DNA of 64,000 bases from Brachypterus glaber (taxonomy: Eukaryota > Arthropoda > Insecta > Coleoptera > Kateretidae), in contig OY294048.1 in assembly GCA_958510825.1 (NCBI GenBank), forward strand, positions 16,819,589 through 16,883,588, written 5' to 3'. A program made the translations under genes and the position numbers. Every line of letters starts with the position of its first letter. The stretch's first letter is position 1. Shown here piece by piece: positions 12,010 through 22,704 of the stretch. A model generated the notes under the pieces. It was not told the origin of the DNA. It made no database searches and saw only the letters and a program-made list of their open reading frames with translations.

Positions 12010-12569
12010 TGTTATGAAACTAGTACTTTAATAAACTTGTTACTGAAAGGTGCAAGCCACTAATCCACCACTAAAAATAACAACGGTATTCCAACAATTG
12101 CGGAGCTGTCGTTCTGTGATACCGATGTTACCCTTCTAGGGTTATAGTTCTGTTATAATAATAATGTTTTTCAGTGTATCGCGTCTTTAAATTATGCCAA
12201 TGCCGTGGAACACAGATATTTCATGACGTAGTTTACTGCAGTTTTGGTTTGGACTTTTTGGACTTTCCGCAAGCGGCTCGTTTTCTAAACTTGTACTCGT
12301 GAGCTAAAAACGTATGTTATGAAACTAGTACTTTAATATACCATTGAGGTGTATTAACTTGTTACTGAAAGGTGCGAGACACTAATCCACCACTAAAATT
12401 AACGACTGTATTCCAATAATTGCGGAGCCGTTGGTCTGTGATACCGATGTTACCCTTCTAGGCTTATAGTTATGTTATAGTAATAATGTTTTCAGTGTAT
12501 CGCGTCTTTAAATTATGCCAATGCCGTGAACACAGATATTTCATGGCGTAGTTTACTGCAGTTTTGGTG
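11993..12569 (+). repeat. two-copy tandem repeat, ~300-bp unit
   Basis: The block GCTAAAAACGTATGTTATGA ... TTTACTGCAGTTTTGG occurs at about 11998-12250 and again at 12303-12568. The second copy has a 19-bp insertion (ACCATTGAGGTGTATTAAC region). The rest is over 90% alike by eye. Noncoding. Confidence 0.85.
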
Positions 12570-13065
12570 AATATAATTTGTAAATAAAATTTCTCCTTAT
12601 TGATATCGTTCGCGTGACATTTCTGTTTTATGTTTTGGTTTATGAACACAATTACTGCAGAGGTTTAAACTTAGGATTAATAAATAAAAATATGACCAAA
12701 TAAACCACAAAAATTACTGCTGCCCACAAAACAATACATTACCCTATTATATACCTATATTAAGTCTATGTTTATTTAAAAAATAAACTAAAATATATTG
12801 GGTTTTAGTACTACAATATATCCAAAATTCCAAAAAATCTAAAAAAAAAACTCGCAACCACTGATCGATTTCACATAAAATGACTCTAAACATGGAGAAA
12901 CGTAAAAATAATCAATGCAAATATTATAAAAATTTTTTTCCAACGCATGACTTTCCTCGGGAAAAGTAAAATATTATTTGTAATAAAATCGGCACGAAAT
13001 AAAAAATTTGTACTAAATTTTTTTTTTTTTTAAATAAAAAATGCTTGAAATGCAAATAGTCTGAC

Positions 13066-13660
13066 ACACACAGAGAAAAAATATACTAATATGAAGTATA
13101 TGTGTTAGATACTTATTTTAAGTATAAAAAACATGATATAAACAAATTAAACTAAAAAAAAAACAATGATTTGTATCTTGTGATACTTGATTCAAAACTG
13201 GACGTTTTTTATTGTATAATAGCTAAACTATTACGCTAACAATCATCTTTGGAGCCTACAACCTAATTATCAAGCTGAAGTTGAACCACCCTAACTTTTT
13301 CTCTACATTGAATTTTAAACTTTTAGGTACTAATTCTTATAAAGGACCTTAAATAAAGCAACCTTAGCAAATTTCAGCAAAAACGAAAATATAAAATAAA
13401 ATATGTTTCACCCTAGTGGCGCGGAATTTTTTTTTCAGATTGTTTACTATGATATTACATATCAGCGGTATCGAAAATATAAATAGTACATAAAAAGTCA
13501 GAGTTTTGTCAGTTTATTTTTATTTCTGACCCACTGTGACCGGTTCTCTTAAGATACTTTATTCAAGCAAAACATTTAATTCAATTACTTTACTTACTTG
13601 GGGATATACAAACTTTTAAGCTTCATCTACTTATTTTTCGTAATCATTTCTCTGTGTGTA
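13066..13660. mobile_element. possible TIR element, ~595 bp
   Basis: ACACACAGAGAAA at the left is mirrored by TTTCTCTGTGTGT at the right. No coding sequence lies between them, and the TIR is short and embedded in AT-rich DNA, so support is limited. Confidence 0.35.
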
Positions 13661-13839
13661 GTTCTTGCTAGTTTAGTTGATATATTTCTATATAAACCTT
13701 CACCATAGAAATATTTTCATAATTTTTATACACATTTTTCAATATTATACATTGTATAACGTAACAAACAAAAATGAACTACATTTAGGTCGATCTTACG
13801 TTACATCATCCTAATGTAATATTTGTTGGTAAAATATTA

Positions 13840-14012
13840 TGACAAGCTCCACCGCCGTAGGTGTTTGGAGGAAACGGGGGATGGACCCTCCGAGGATGAT
13901 TGATGAGAGTTGTCGACACCGTGTTTGAGAAGATGTGGAAGCTAAGCTTCTCCGTAGCGGCTGGTATAACTAATAGTTACAACGCTAAAGATGACTCTCA
14001 AGATCAATAGAG
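13840..14012. other. unidentified GC-richer island
   Basis: A stretch around GTGTTTGGAGGAAACGGGGG and ACCCTCCGAGGATGATTGAT is clearly less AT-rich than its surroundings and includes a short hairpin (GAGAAG...CTTCTC). It has no open frame of note and I do not recognise it. It may be part of an interspersed repeat or a structured RNA. Confidence 0.3.
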
Positions 14013-14184
14013 ACTTTAAACTAAGTGTCTTCTTTACTTATTTTCTACTTCACATGATGGTTATAAATAATTTACAAAATTGTTATTTTTGTAATAAATG
14101 AGCAGATAATACTATTGTATTATTATGAGTTGCAAAAAATACAAATGAATCGGTCAGTTGAAAAATAGTACATGCATTAGTAAG

Positions 14185-15461
14185 CACGGTGTTCTAGAAG
14201 AACTTTTAAATGACATGACACCTTCCATTTTTTTTTCTTTTTGGAATTTTTTGTATAAGCTCTAATTAAAAAAATAAGATCAAAATTTTAAAAATCGTTA
14301 GAGCCGTTTTTGAAAAAAAAAATGGATTTTTTAGAAAATATCTCTGATATTTCAGGCTAACATACTCGGTTTGCCCTCGATATCTCGGATTTTGACCAAA
14401 CTTGGCATAGTGGTACCTATACACTCCATCCAATTTTTTTTCAAAACGGTCCATTTCATTTTGAATTAAACCATGTATTATTAATAGTATCTTATTCTTT
14501 TAAGGGGCTTTCAATAACAATTATTATTTAGTTATAATAATGTCCCACCAGATTTTAGAGGGGCTATATCTCCGTTATTTAAAAATATAAAAAAGTCAAA
14601 AAAAAAAATAAAATTAAATTGGAGTCAAAGTAGAATTTACATATTCAAAACTACCCCTTATTAACCCACCCTCTTGGAACCACCTCCAACTAGTTTTTTA
14701 AATAGCACTCCCCTATTTTACTAAAGAATATGAAAGCACATTTCATTTTAAATTTAACCAGAAAAATTTCCAAAAACGTTAGTTGTAAGTTAAGAAAATT
14801 GATTAATATATTCAAAACCAACTCATAACAACCCACTCTCCTGGAACTACCCGCAATTTTGTTTTAAATACCACCCTTCTATTAATAAATAATAATTGTT
14901 ATTTAGAGCCCCTTAAAATCTAAGATACCACTTATAATAAATGGTTGAATTCAGAATAAAGTGCACTTTCATAGTCTTTAATAAGAATTAGGGGATGCTA
15001 TTTGAAAAACAGAAGTTGGGGGTAGTTTCAAGGGAGTGGGTAAGCAAGGGGCGGTTTTGAATAAGTCAGTAAAATCTTCTTTGGCTTTGATTTAATGCTA
15101 ATTTTTGCAAATTTTAATACCTTTTCAAATAACGGAGATAAGCTATTTCCAGGACTTGGTGGGACACCCAGTATAGTGAATGGGACCGTTTTAAAAAAAA
15201 TTTGGATGGAGTGTTTAGGTACCATAGTGGTAACACTATGCCAAGTTTGGTCAAAATCCGAGACATCGATATATCGGCATACCGAGTATGTATGCGTGAA
15301 ATATACGATATTTTCTAAAAAACACATTTTTTTCAAAAACGGCTTCAACGATTTTTAAAATTTTGGTCTTATTTTTTTAATTAGAGCTCATATAACAAAT
15401 TCCCAAAAGAAAAAAAAATAGAAGTTGTCATGTCATTTAAAAGTTCTTCTAGAACACCGTG
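14185..15461. mobile_element. 1.28-kb foldback element with CACGGTG termini
   Basis: The ends read CACGGTGTTCTAGAAGAACT and its reverse complement, and TAAG flanks both sides (14181-14184 and 15462-15465). Pairing continues inward for several hundred bases. Examples are the CAAACTTGGCATAGTGGTAC, TATCTCCGTTATTT, TATTCAAAAC and GTGGGTTAAT-type blocks, so the whole unit is an imperfect palindrome. No transposase frame survives. A CAC terminus with a 4-bp duplication fits Chapaev/CMC-type elements. The CACGGTG heptamer also resembles Transib ends, but Transib duplicates 5 bp. Confidence 0.8.
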
Positions 15462-15632
15462 TAAGTTGTAGTGTTTAAATAGACCGATACATAAGAAGCG
15501 CAATTTGTTGGGAAAAGAATTCAATAATGAATTACAGAATTTTTGTTTCGTTGTTTTTTAATAAATTTGTTTTAGTTTAATTTATACGAAGATACAGGAA
15601 GATACCGGCAATTTTTATATTTTTTTAATCAA
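15462..15632. other. intergenic, no supported feature
   Basis: AT-rich and noncoding. Confidence 0.4.
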
Positions 15633-15639
15633 AATTAAT

Positions 15640-15728
15640 GGAGAGCCCCTAGCACAAGCTTAGGCTTATTTGGGCTCTCCACGACACAGTATGTATTGTA
15701 CACATAAATAAATGAATAAAAATAAAAT
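15640..15728 (+). repeat. 3'-end-like hairpin repeat, copy 1
   Basis: GGAGAGCCCCTAGCACAAGC, then GGCTTATTTGGGCTCTCC, form a hairpin followed by a TGTATTGTACAC and AATAAATGAATAAA tail. The same module occurs at 38046-38130. A hairpin plus an (AATA)n-type tail is typical of the 3' end of a non-LTR retroelement or SINE; that assignment is inference. Confidence 0.6.
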
Positions 15729-15819
15729 ATTAAAATAAAAAAAGTTTATTTTTTTTTACCAAAAATCATAGCCAATAATAAACCTATAGTTTAATCTTGA
15801 AATCTTTATTTTAAAGTGT

Positions 15820-15915
15820 TCTCGAGTTATCGTGGTCACAAATTTTCCAGGAGAGATACACCGAGAGACCGATAGACCGATAATAAGACAGAAATATGGA
15901 CCGACAGATTTTTTT
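15820..15915 (+). repeat. dispersed repeat with GACCGA-type tract
   Basis: TTAAAGTGTTCTCGAGTTAT, then CGTGGTCACA and a degenerate (GACCGATA)n tract. It matches the end of the tandem array at 46195-46296 (TTAAAGCGTTCTTAAGTTAT, CGTGCCCACA, then (GACC)n). Confidence 0.6.
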
Positions 15916-15953
15916 ACGGAAATCACCTTTTTTATATAAAACTTTAAAAAGGT

Positions 15954-16065
15954 AAAAAATATTTATAAACCAAGGGACTAAACTTGCATTTCTGTTTCCC
16001 TCGCTAGCTACGCTCGCGGGACTAAAACAGTCAAGTTTAGTCCTGAGGTTTATACACTATTTTTT
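15954..16065. mobile_element. MITE-like hairpin, 112 bp
   Basis: The arms AAAAAATATTTATAAACC plus GGGACTAAACTTG pair with CAAGTTTAGTCCTGAGGTTT plus ATACACTATTTTTT. The loop is GC-richer. CAAGTTTAGTCCCGA recurs near 16459. Confidence 0.6.
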
Positions 16066-17124
16066 GCAGGACCAAACATAATTTAGGTAAGTAGATAAAA
16101 TTAAAATTAAAAACCACGCGTCTAAAATCGGTTGTTTTATTTTCGTAATTTAATCAAGATGGCTGTAAATTGCGAAAAGTCAGTTTCATGGCTATCGCGA
16201 TTTCAATTGTTTTTTATTATGATTGACACAAACGTCAAAAAAATGGACGGATGATAAATTTTAAGTTATGTATAAATTGTTATAACAATGTTACTTTTAA
16301 AGGTTTTCTTTGTTTAATTCAAATAAATTGGTTTTAATCGCTAATTTATTACAAAACACCACCAAACCTAGTTTTTGAACCAGCAAAGCACATAGTAAGT
16401 ATAATATTTTAATATTATCAAGGTTTCCGTGATTTTTATTCCCTAGGGAGAAAAACGGCAAGTTTAGTCCCGAAAATGAAAGCGTAAAATTAGGTTTTAG
16501 TCTTGGTCGTGCAAAAAAAATATTTTTTTATCCACGGCCGTGATTATTAGGCTTATTAATCACGGTTCTGTAAAAATAAACCGTTTAAACTTCAAAACAG
16601 CTGCGGATAAAGTATGTATAAGTAGAATACTATATATAGTATTCTACTCGTGTATAATAGCTATTAATCAAATATCAAATATAATACACTCATTGAATAA
16701 TATACTATTAAAGCTTCTTCGGGGAAAGTAATATACATCAATTAAAAAATAGTACCTATTATTTTCAAGATATGCATTTATATGAAAACGTCGCTAAAAC
16801 TATAATTCCATTTCGTATTGGAACAATAACCAGTGTGATAATACGATAGAAAACAACGACAAAGCAAAATTCACACAATATTGTTTAATTTAAGTTTAAG
16901 TCTTTTGTAGTTATAGTCATAATTGAAAAGTTGAAAGTTAAATCCAGTCGAGATCCTTTAGAAATGAAAATTTAATAAACCATTGTAAAACGAAAGCTGT
17001 CCCGCGTGCGCAATTAAAACACACACGAGCTTTTTCTATTGTCTAATGCAGGCAAATTGTGAATAATCTGAAAATTTTCTCTCTTATTAATATTAAGTAA
17101 TGGGTTTAAAGCTGCTACTCTCAC
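16066..17124. other. intergenic; one perfect 28-bp palindrome
   Basis: AT-rich and noncoding. AGTAGAATACTATA followed immediately by its reverse complement lies at about 16620-16647. No gene signal. Confidence 0.5.
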
Positions 17125-18045
17125 ATAACCCAGAAAAGCAAAATAGCTCGAAACTAGTTCACTAAATGCGAGCAATTTTTATGGTCTAAAACATCCTTAA
17201 AATGTCCCCAAATGCACACAACTAGCACTAATAATATAGCTAGCATTTTTATTCCTATTTTTTGATCCATGCTATTTTCGACATATGATAGATCGAAAAT
17301 ATGGCCTGAATGCTATTTTTAATTCAAATAAGGTTAAAAATAGCATGTTATTTATGACCTACATTAGCCCGAAAATATCATGCTGTTTTCTACCTAGTTT
17401 AGCAGTATATTTTTGATAGAAATAAAACAGGTGGTATACGTAAAAAAAGTTATTATTTTTAAACAGGAGGATCAGAATAGGTTCAATATATTTGTTTGTG
17501 GTTCAGACTTGTATCACAACACACTTTTGTTGAAAATTTCAATTTTCACATTCATGTATGACATTTCACTCTTATTTACACAAATTTTCAATATAATTTT
17601 AACTCTCATTTTCACTATTATTCACTATTTCACTACTTCTGCTTTCACCACAACAGCTCTCTTCTACCACTCCTGTATTCTTCTATTTACAACTCGTAAA
17701 TTTTCAAGCGGCGTGCATCCGTTCTGAAAACCTTAGTAATACTAAACGTCTGTTAAGAAAAAAGAAACAAAATAAATACTATTTTGCTTGCATTTAGTGA
17801 GGCTAATAGAAGCATTATTAGCGATCTAAATTGAGACGATATAAGCAGTATACTTTGGACTTAAAATAATTTATTTACAGCAGCATGTTCTCAATTAAAC
17901 TAATATAAACTATATATTTTTGACATAAAGTTGGTCATTATTAGGTAATTTTATCAAATAAAGGAGTATATTATCGACTTAAAATAGTTTATTAATTTAC
18001 CGTCTAAATCTAGGGAGCATTTAGTATTAAATATAGAACCTATAA
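17125..18045 (+). repeat. ~1-kb dispersed repeat, copy 1
   Basis: Collinear with 32618-33712 over essentially its whole length. Shared blocks include ATAGCTCGAAACTAGTTCAC, GGATCAGAATAGGT, CTTCTACCACTCCTGTATTC, TACTAAACGTCTGTTAAGAA and AAATAGTTTATTAATTTACC. Copy 1 is shorter in the middle. No conserved reading frame links the two copies, so it is a noncoding interspersed repeat of unknown class. Confidence 0.85.
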
Positions 18046-18404
18046 TAATAAGACCTTAAATTAACATAAAATAGCATATATATTTCGATATAATTATCAG
18101 TGCTTTTAGACGTACAATTATAGCGTCCATTTTTCATTAAACTTTTGAGAAATATTTTGAACGTCTTAATAATTTATTCAATTTTTCTTGCTATATGAAA
18201 GCAAATTTAGGATGTTATATACTAGACTCTCAAGCTGGTTTTCTGGATAAGCTTATAAGGTTTGCTCACATGAAACATTGTACTTATTATTACTCTCACA
18301 TAAGCTTATGACAAAAAAATATACTTATTATTTTACTTGTAGTGCAAACAGATAAGAACAGATAGTTTCAAGAGGCAAAAAGTGGCCTTTATCCTTTCCT
18401 TTTA

Positions 18405-18538
18405 ATTCTTCTTTTTTTTCTTCCTCCTCTTTTTTCTCTTTCTCCTATTCTTCCTCTTCCTCCTCTTTCTCCCCTTCTTTCTCTTTCTTCTTTTTTTCCT
18501 CCTCTTTCTCTTAACCAACTTCTTCCCCCTTTTCCAGT
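18405..18538 (+). repeat. ~130-bp polypyrimidine tract
   Basis: Almost only C and T on the plus strand, in irregular (CTT)/(TCC) units. It is a homopurine-homopyrimidine tract rather than a clean microsatellite. Confidence 0.85.
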
Positions 18539-18938
18539 TCTGATTAATAAACACATGTTGTGTGTGGATCCAAATGTACCAGCACGGTCTCTATGTTAGT
18601 ATGACAACATTTTATATACAATACACACATTGCAGTATTTAATATCATAAGTAAAGTATTAAATACCAATGGTGGCGATATAAATAAAAAATATTTATTA
18701 ACAAATAACATTCAGTATTAAAAATATAACGAAATTTTATGAGTGTGCCCAGCTGTTTTTTTTTTCTAAATAAAACCTTGTTTGTTAAAAACTATTTTTT
18801 GCCTTTATATTCTAAATAAATATTTTTAATTCAAGCAAAATAAGGTAGGTGAGCCAATCACTGCCTAATATTGCCACCACCCACTTAAACATAGATGACA
18901 CTGTCACTATATCTGTTATATCGAATAGATGCCTATAA

Positions 18939-20594
18939 ACAGACAAATTTAACACACTGTTTGCAGATGCAGCGTCCACTGCATTAAAGGCTTTACCCGA
19001 AACAGTGCCAAATTTTAATATTGAAAACAACCCAGAAACTTTTGTTCTGCATCCTGTGACAGAATCGGAGATTTTGGATTGTGTGGGTTCACTTAAAACC
19101 AAGAAAAGTGCTGGTGACGACGAAATACCTGTTTTTCTCGTAAAAACGTGTATAGTAAGTATTCTAGTCCCAATTTTATTTATTTTTAATAACTCTTTTA
19201 AGTATGGTACATTTCCTGACCAATTAAAACTAGCAAACATAGTTCCATTACACAAAAAAGGAGACACAAATGATTTTGGAAACTACCGTCCAATAAGCTT
19301 GCTGCCTTCCTTTTCCAAAATATTTTAAAAAGTTCTTACTAATCGTTTAACCGAGTTTTTTGAGAAATGCAATATATTTCATAATCAACAGCATGGTTTC
19401 TTAAGGGGTAAGGGTATAAATACTGCTCTGTTTGAGTTTTTTAACAAAGTTCTAAGTGTTATAGAAAATCATGAGCTTGCTTTAGGTATTCTGTTGGATT
19501 TAACTAAAGCGTACGAATGTGTTGATCATAAACTTTTACTCAAAAAACTCGAGATATATGGAATAAGGGGAATTCCGCTTAAACTTATAGAATCCTATTT
19601 GTCAAATAGAATCCAACAGGTACTTATAAAGTTAAATGATAAACTTTTTAAATCAGAAAAAATCAATATAAAGTTAGGAATTCCACAGGGCAGTATTATC
19701 GGACCTTTACTCTTTATATTGTTTATAAATGATATTTATAATATTTTATTAAATACTTCGCATGAAATGATTAACTTCGCAGATGATGCAAACATGTTGA
19801 TAAGAGCAGAAAACCTAGATGCTTTGGAAAGGGAGGCAACAAAAATGTTTCTTAAAATTAAAGAATGGTTAGTGGCAAATAAACTACTACTTAATGAGAG
19901 CAAAACTAAATTTATACTTTTTAAAACCAATAGAGCTCAAGAAATAACTTCTTTAAATATAGATAATAAAGAAACTGACCTTGAATCATGTGCCAAAATT
20001 TTGGGTGTAACCACAGATTCTATGTTAAATTGGTCAGGGCATGTACAAGAATTGGGAAAAAAACTTAATTCTAAATCTTATAGTATTAGAGTCATCAAGG
20101 ATTATGTGTCGTATACTACACTAAAGACTGTGTATTATGGTTCATTTGTTTCTGTATTAAAGTTTGGAATACTGTTTTGGGGAAGTTCTGATATTAAAAG
20201 CCTGTTCACTATTCAGAAACAAGTAATTAGAATTATGTTAAATTTGCCTGCACGAGAATCATGTCGGGGTAAATTCAAAGAAAATAATTTCTTAACACTG
20301 GTGGGGTTATATATTCTCGAATGTTTGATTTTTAACTTTAAGTTTAAAGACAAATTTTTAGATCATGAAAAGAGTCATAAATACCCCACCCGTAACTTTA
20401 AAGATTATAATTTTCCAAGACACCGTTTATGTTTATCGGAAAAGGGCCCCTCGTATATGAGCATGAAATTTTTTAAAGCCTTACCAGTAGACATTAAAAG
20501 TATTTATAACTTAAGAGCATTTAAAAGACAAGTTTTTAATTATATTTTGAATGTTGAGCTATATAGTATTGAAGAATTTTTAAATATAAATTAA
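18939..20594 (+). pseudogene. non-LTR retrotransposon ORF2 fragment (reverse transcriptase), one nonsense codon
   Basis: This encodes the reverse transcriptase part of a LINE ORF2 protein. The frame is open from just after a TAA at 18936 to a TAA at 19326-19328, and then continues in the same frame to 20594, so a single nonsense codon interrupts one coding frame. Visible RT motifs are KSAGDDEIP and NYRPISLLPSFSKIF (fingers), LDLTKAYECVDH (motif A), GIPQGSIIGPLLF (motif B) and FADDAN (motif C, catalytic aspartates, near 19775). A C-terminal region like that of CR1/L2/jockey-type elements follows. No endonuclease domain or ORF1 is present, so the copy is 5'-truncated, as is usual for LINEs. Its 3' end has an (ATT)n tail. 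The family name is not determined. Confidence 0.9.
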
Positions 20595-20734
20595 TTTAAT
20601 AATATTTATTGAATTTAATGTTATGTAGATAATAATTATTTTAATTTGTTTTCTTTTAAGAATTTTGTTCAAATATTTTTTTATATGTACTTTTTGACTT
20701 GTTTTAACCCATTTACCTTGTATTACGGCAGTTT

Positions 20735-20767
20735 AAAATAAATTTTATTATTATTATTATTATTAAA
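20735..20767 (+). repeat. (ATT)n tail of the non-LTR element
   Basis: AATAAA followed by about seven ATT units ends the element. The minus-strand relative at 40664 ends the same way. Confidence 0.8.
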
Positions 20768-21778
20768 TATGATATATCTGTATCCGGTTGGTAATGGCGT
20801 ACACTACAACGCAGTTTTGTTTTTCGTGCTCTTTCACTATAAAAACATGTAAAATTGTACTGACTGTCTCAAGCTGGGTAGAATCGATTATTGCAGGGTA
20901 ATATCGTAATAAGGTAGGTTTCAATCAATAAAGAAGCGAAAATGTAATTTTTTACGATTGTTCTCTAAGTAGCTGTGTTAGTGATATTGCGATTCGAAGT
21001 AGTTGACAAAAAAATTACAAAAACAAAAAATAAAGTAAAGAAGAAATCAGAGAGTTCTGAATCTTGTTTCTGCTTTTTATGCGAAGAGATTGGACAGATA
21101 TTTAAGATTTATCATTTTTTGTAATCGAAACGTGCATGGAATGCATGGGGATTACTAAAAAGGACAAATTGTCACCAAAAACGCCAAACCAAATAGTACC
21201 TAAAAAACCGTTGAAATTGTTGTTGTGCCACAATATTTTCATATTAGTTTGTTATTTTTTTTTGTAAGTACTTTGGCAATATTAGGGACATGAGTTCCTA
21301 ATATTGTCAGTATGCAATCTCTTCTTAAAGGCAATTAATTTTGTTACTAAGCTGTTGTTCTAGTTTATTTTTTACCCATTAGAATAAAGATTTGTTTATT
21401 GTTAATGCAGTAAAGTTACAGGTGATTGCATATAAATTTGAATGCAGTAAAAAATAAAATGTTTTAAAGTGTCAATATTTGGCTCATGCACCTTAATTCT
21501 TTGTTAAGTCTCCATAGTATCAGCCGTTTGGGTTGCATAAAACTGTATGTTACTACTAATATATCATAATGATAACTTATTCAAATTCATAAGCAAAGTT
21601 TATGAAGATTTTCTTCTTCGAACTACGAACTTTATATTCGACAATAATCCTGCTGATAATAACTTTTAAGTAATTTCAGTTTGTGAACAAAAGCTATTCA
21701 TTTCTTGTTTAAACAAAGTATAACACTTTATGGTGACACGACAAAATATAATCTAAGTCAAACAAATTAACGCATTGT
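20768..21778. other. intergenic, no supported feature
   Basis: AT-rich and noncoding. Confidence 0.5.
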
Positions 21779-21959
21779 ATAAATTTCTTTGGACTTCCAT
21801 TGCCTTATGTTTACGGTTTACACGACGTTTTGGTTAGTAGTATCTCTAACCGTTATCCAGTGACTAATGTCACTTAGTCATTTGCTAACGGTTGGAGATA
21901 CTACCAACCGAAACGTCGTGTAAACGGTAAACAAGGCAATGGGAGTCCAAAGAAATTTA
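21779..21959. mobile_element. MITE/foldback element, ~180 bp
   Basis: The arms are about 75 bp. AAATTTCTTTGGACTTCCAT and ACACGACGTTTTGGTTAGTA at the left are mirrored by TACCAACCGAAACGTCGTGT and GAGTCCAAAGAAATTT at the right, with a short loop (GTGACTAATGTCAC). TA lies at both outer edges, compatible with a TA target duplication. Noncoding. Confidence 0.8.
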
Positions 21960-22557
21960 AACAATAGTTTAATGTTGCCTACAACCTTCAAACAAACAAA
22001 TTAATTCATTTTTAATCAAAAACGTAATATTACTTAATTGCACACATTTTCTATTATCAAATATATATTTTTTCTTCAAGCGTACTAAAATATTCATATT
22101 TTATAACTGAACACACAAGTTAGAAGTGATCTATTTTTTTTACAGTAAAAAAATGAGTTCATTGTTGTTCGCCGTTAAAAAGTTAGTAAAACCACCACTG
22201 GCGGCAGCACTCTTTGACTTTGATGACAGCCATACTTCAATGTAAACAGGTGGTTGACTCGAGATTCTGTGCAAAAACCTTGTGTAAAATTGATTAAAAA
22301 TTATTGAAGAAGAATATATGGTTTATACACTTACAAATCTCTCCGAAATTGCAAACGCTACATTAGACAAGTTGCCATCGAAATCGCGAAAAGTGTACAA
22401 TTTAGCCTACAAAAAATATTTAAAATGAGCTAAGGAAGGTTTAAGTTTATTTCGAAAGGGTTTTTTTTGGCCTATTTTAATAAAAAAAACATAGTTTATT
22501 ACTGAATAAATTAAATTCAAAAATTAATATTTAATTAATTAATATATAGGATGCTTG
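21960..22557. other. intergenic, no supported feature
   Basis: AT-rich and noncoding. Confidence 0.4.
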
Positions 22558-22704
22558 AAGAAAAAATAGTATGTTTCACTCAGAGGAAAAGTGTTTTTTT
22601 TTACTCGTCTGTAGTTTCCGGACTCCGCGTTGTCTGTAAATTCTACAGACTAGTAAAAAAAAGCTTCACTTTTCCTCTTAGTAAAACAATATACTATTTT
22701 TTAT
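22558..22704. mobile_element. MITE/foldback element, ~147 bp
   Basis: AAAAAATAGTATGTTTCACT, GAGGAAAAGTG and CTGTAG on the left pair with CTACAGACTAGTAAAAAAAA, CACTTTTCCTC and ATACTATTTTTT on the right. The arms are about 55 bp around a GC-rich loop. Confidence 0.8.

Noticed and set aside
14266..15358. Frames of 62-106 codons in the 14-15 kb region
   Set aside because: They are inverted copies of each other within the 1.28-kb palindrome and resemble no transposase.
18812..19267. 151-codon minus-strand frame
   Set aside because: Antisense shadow of the LINE reverse transcriptase frame, which carries clear RT motifs on the plus strand.
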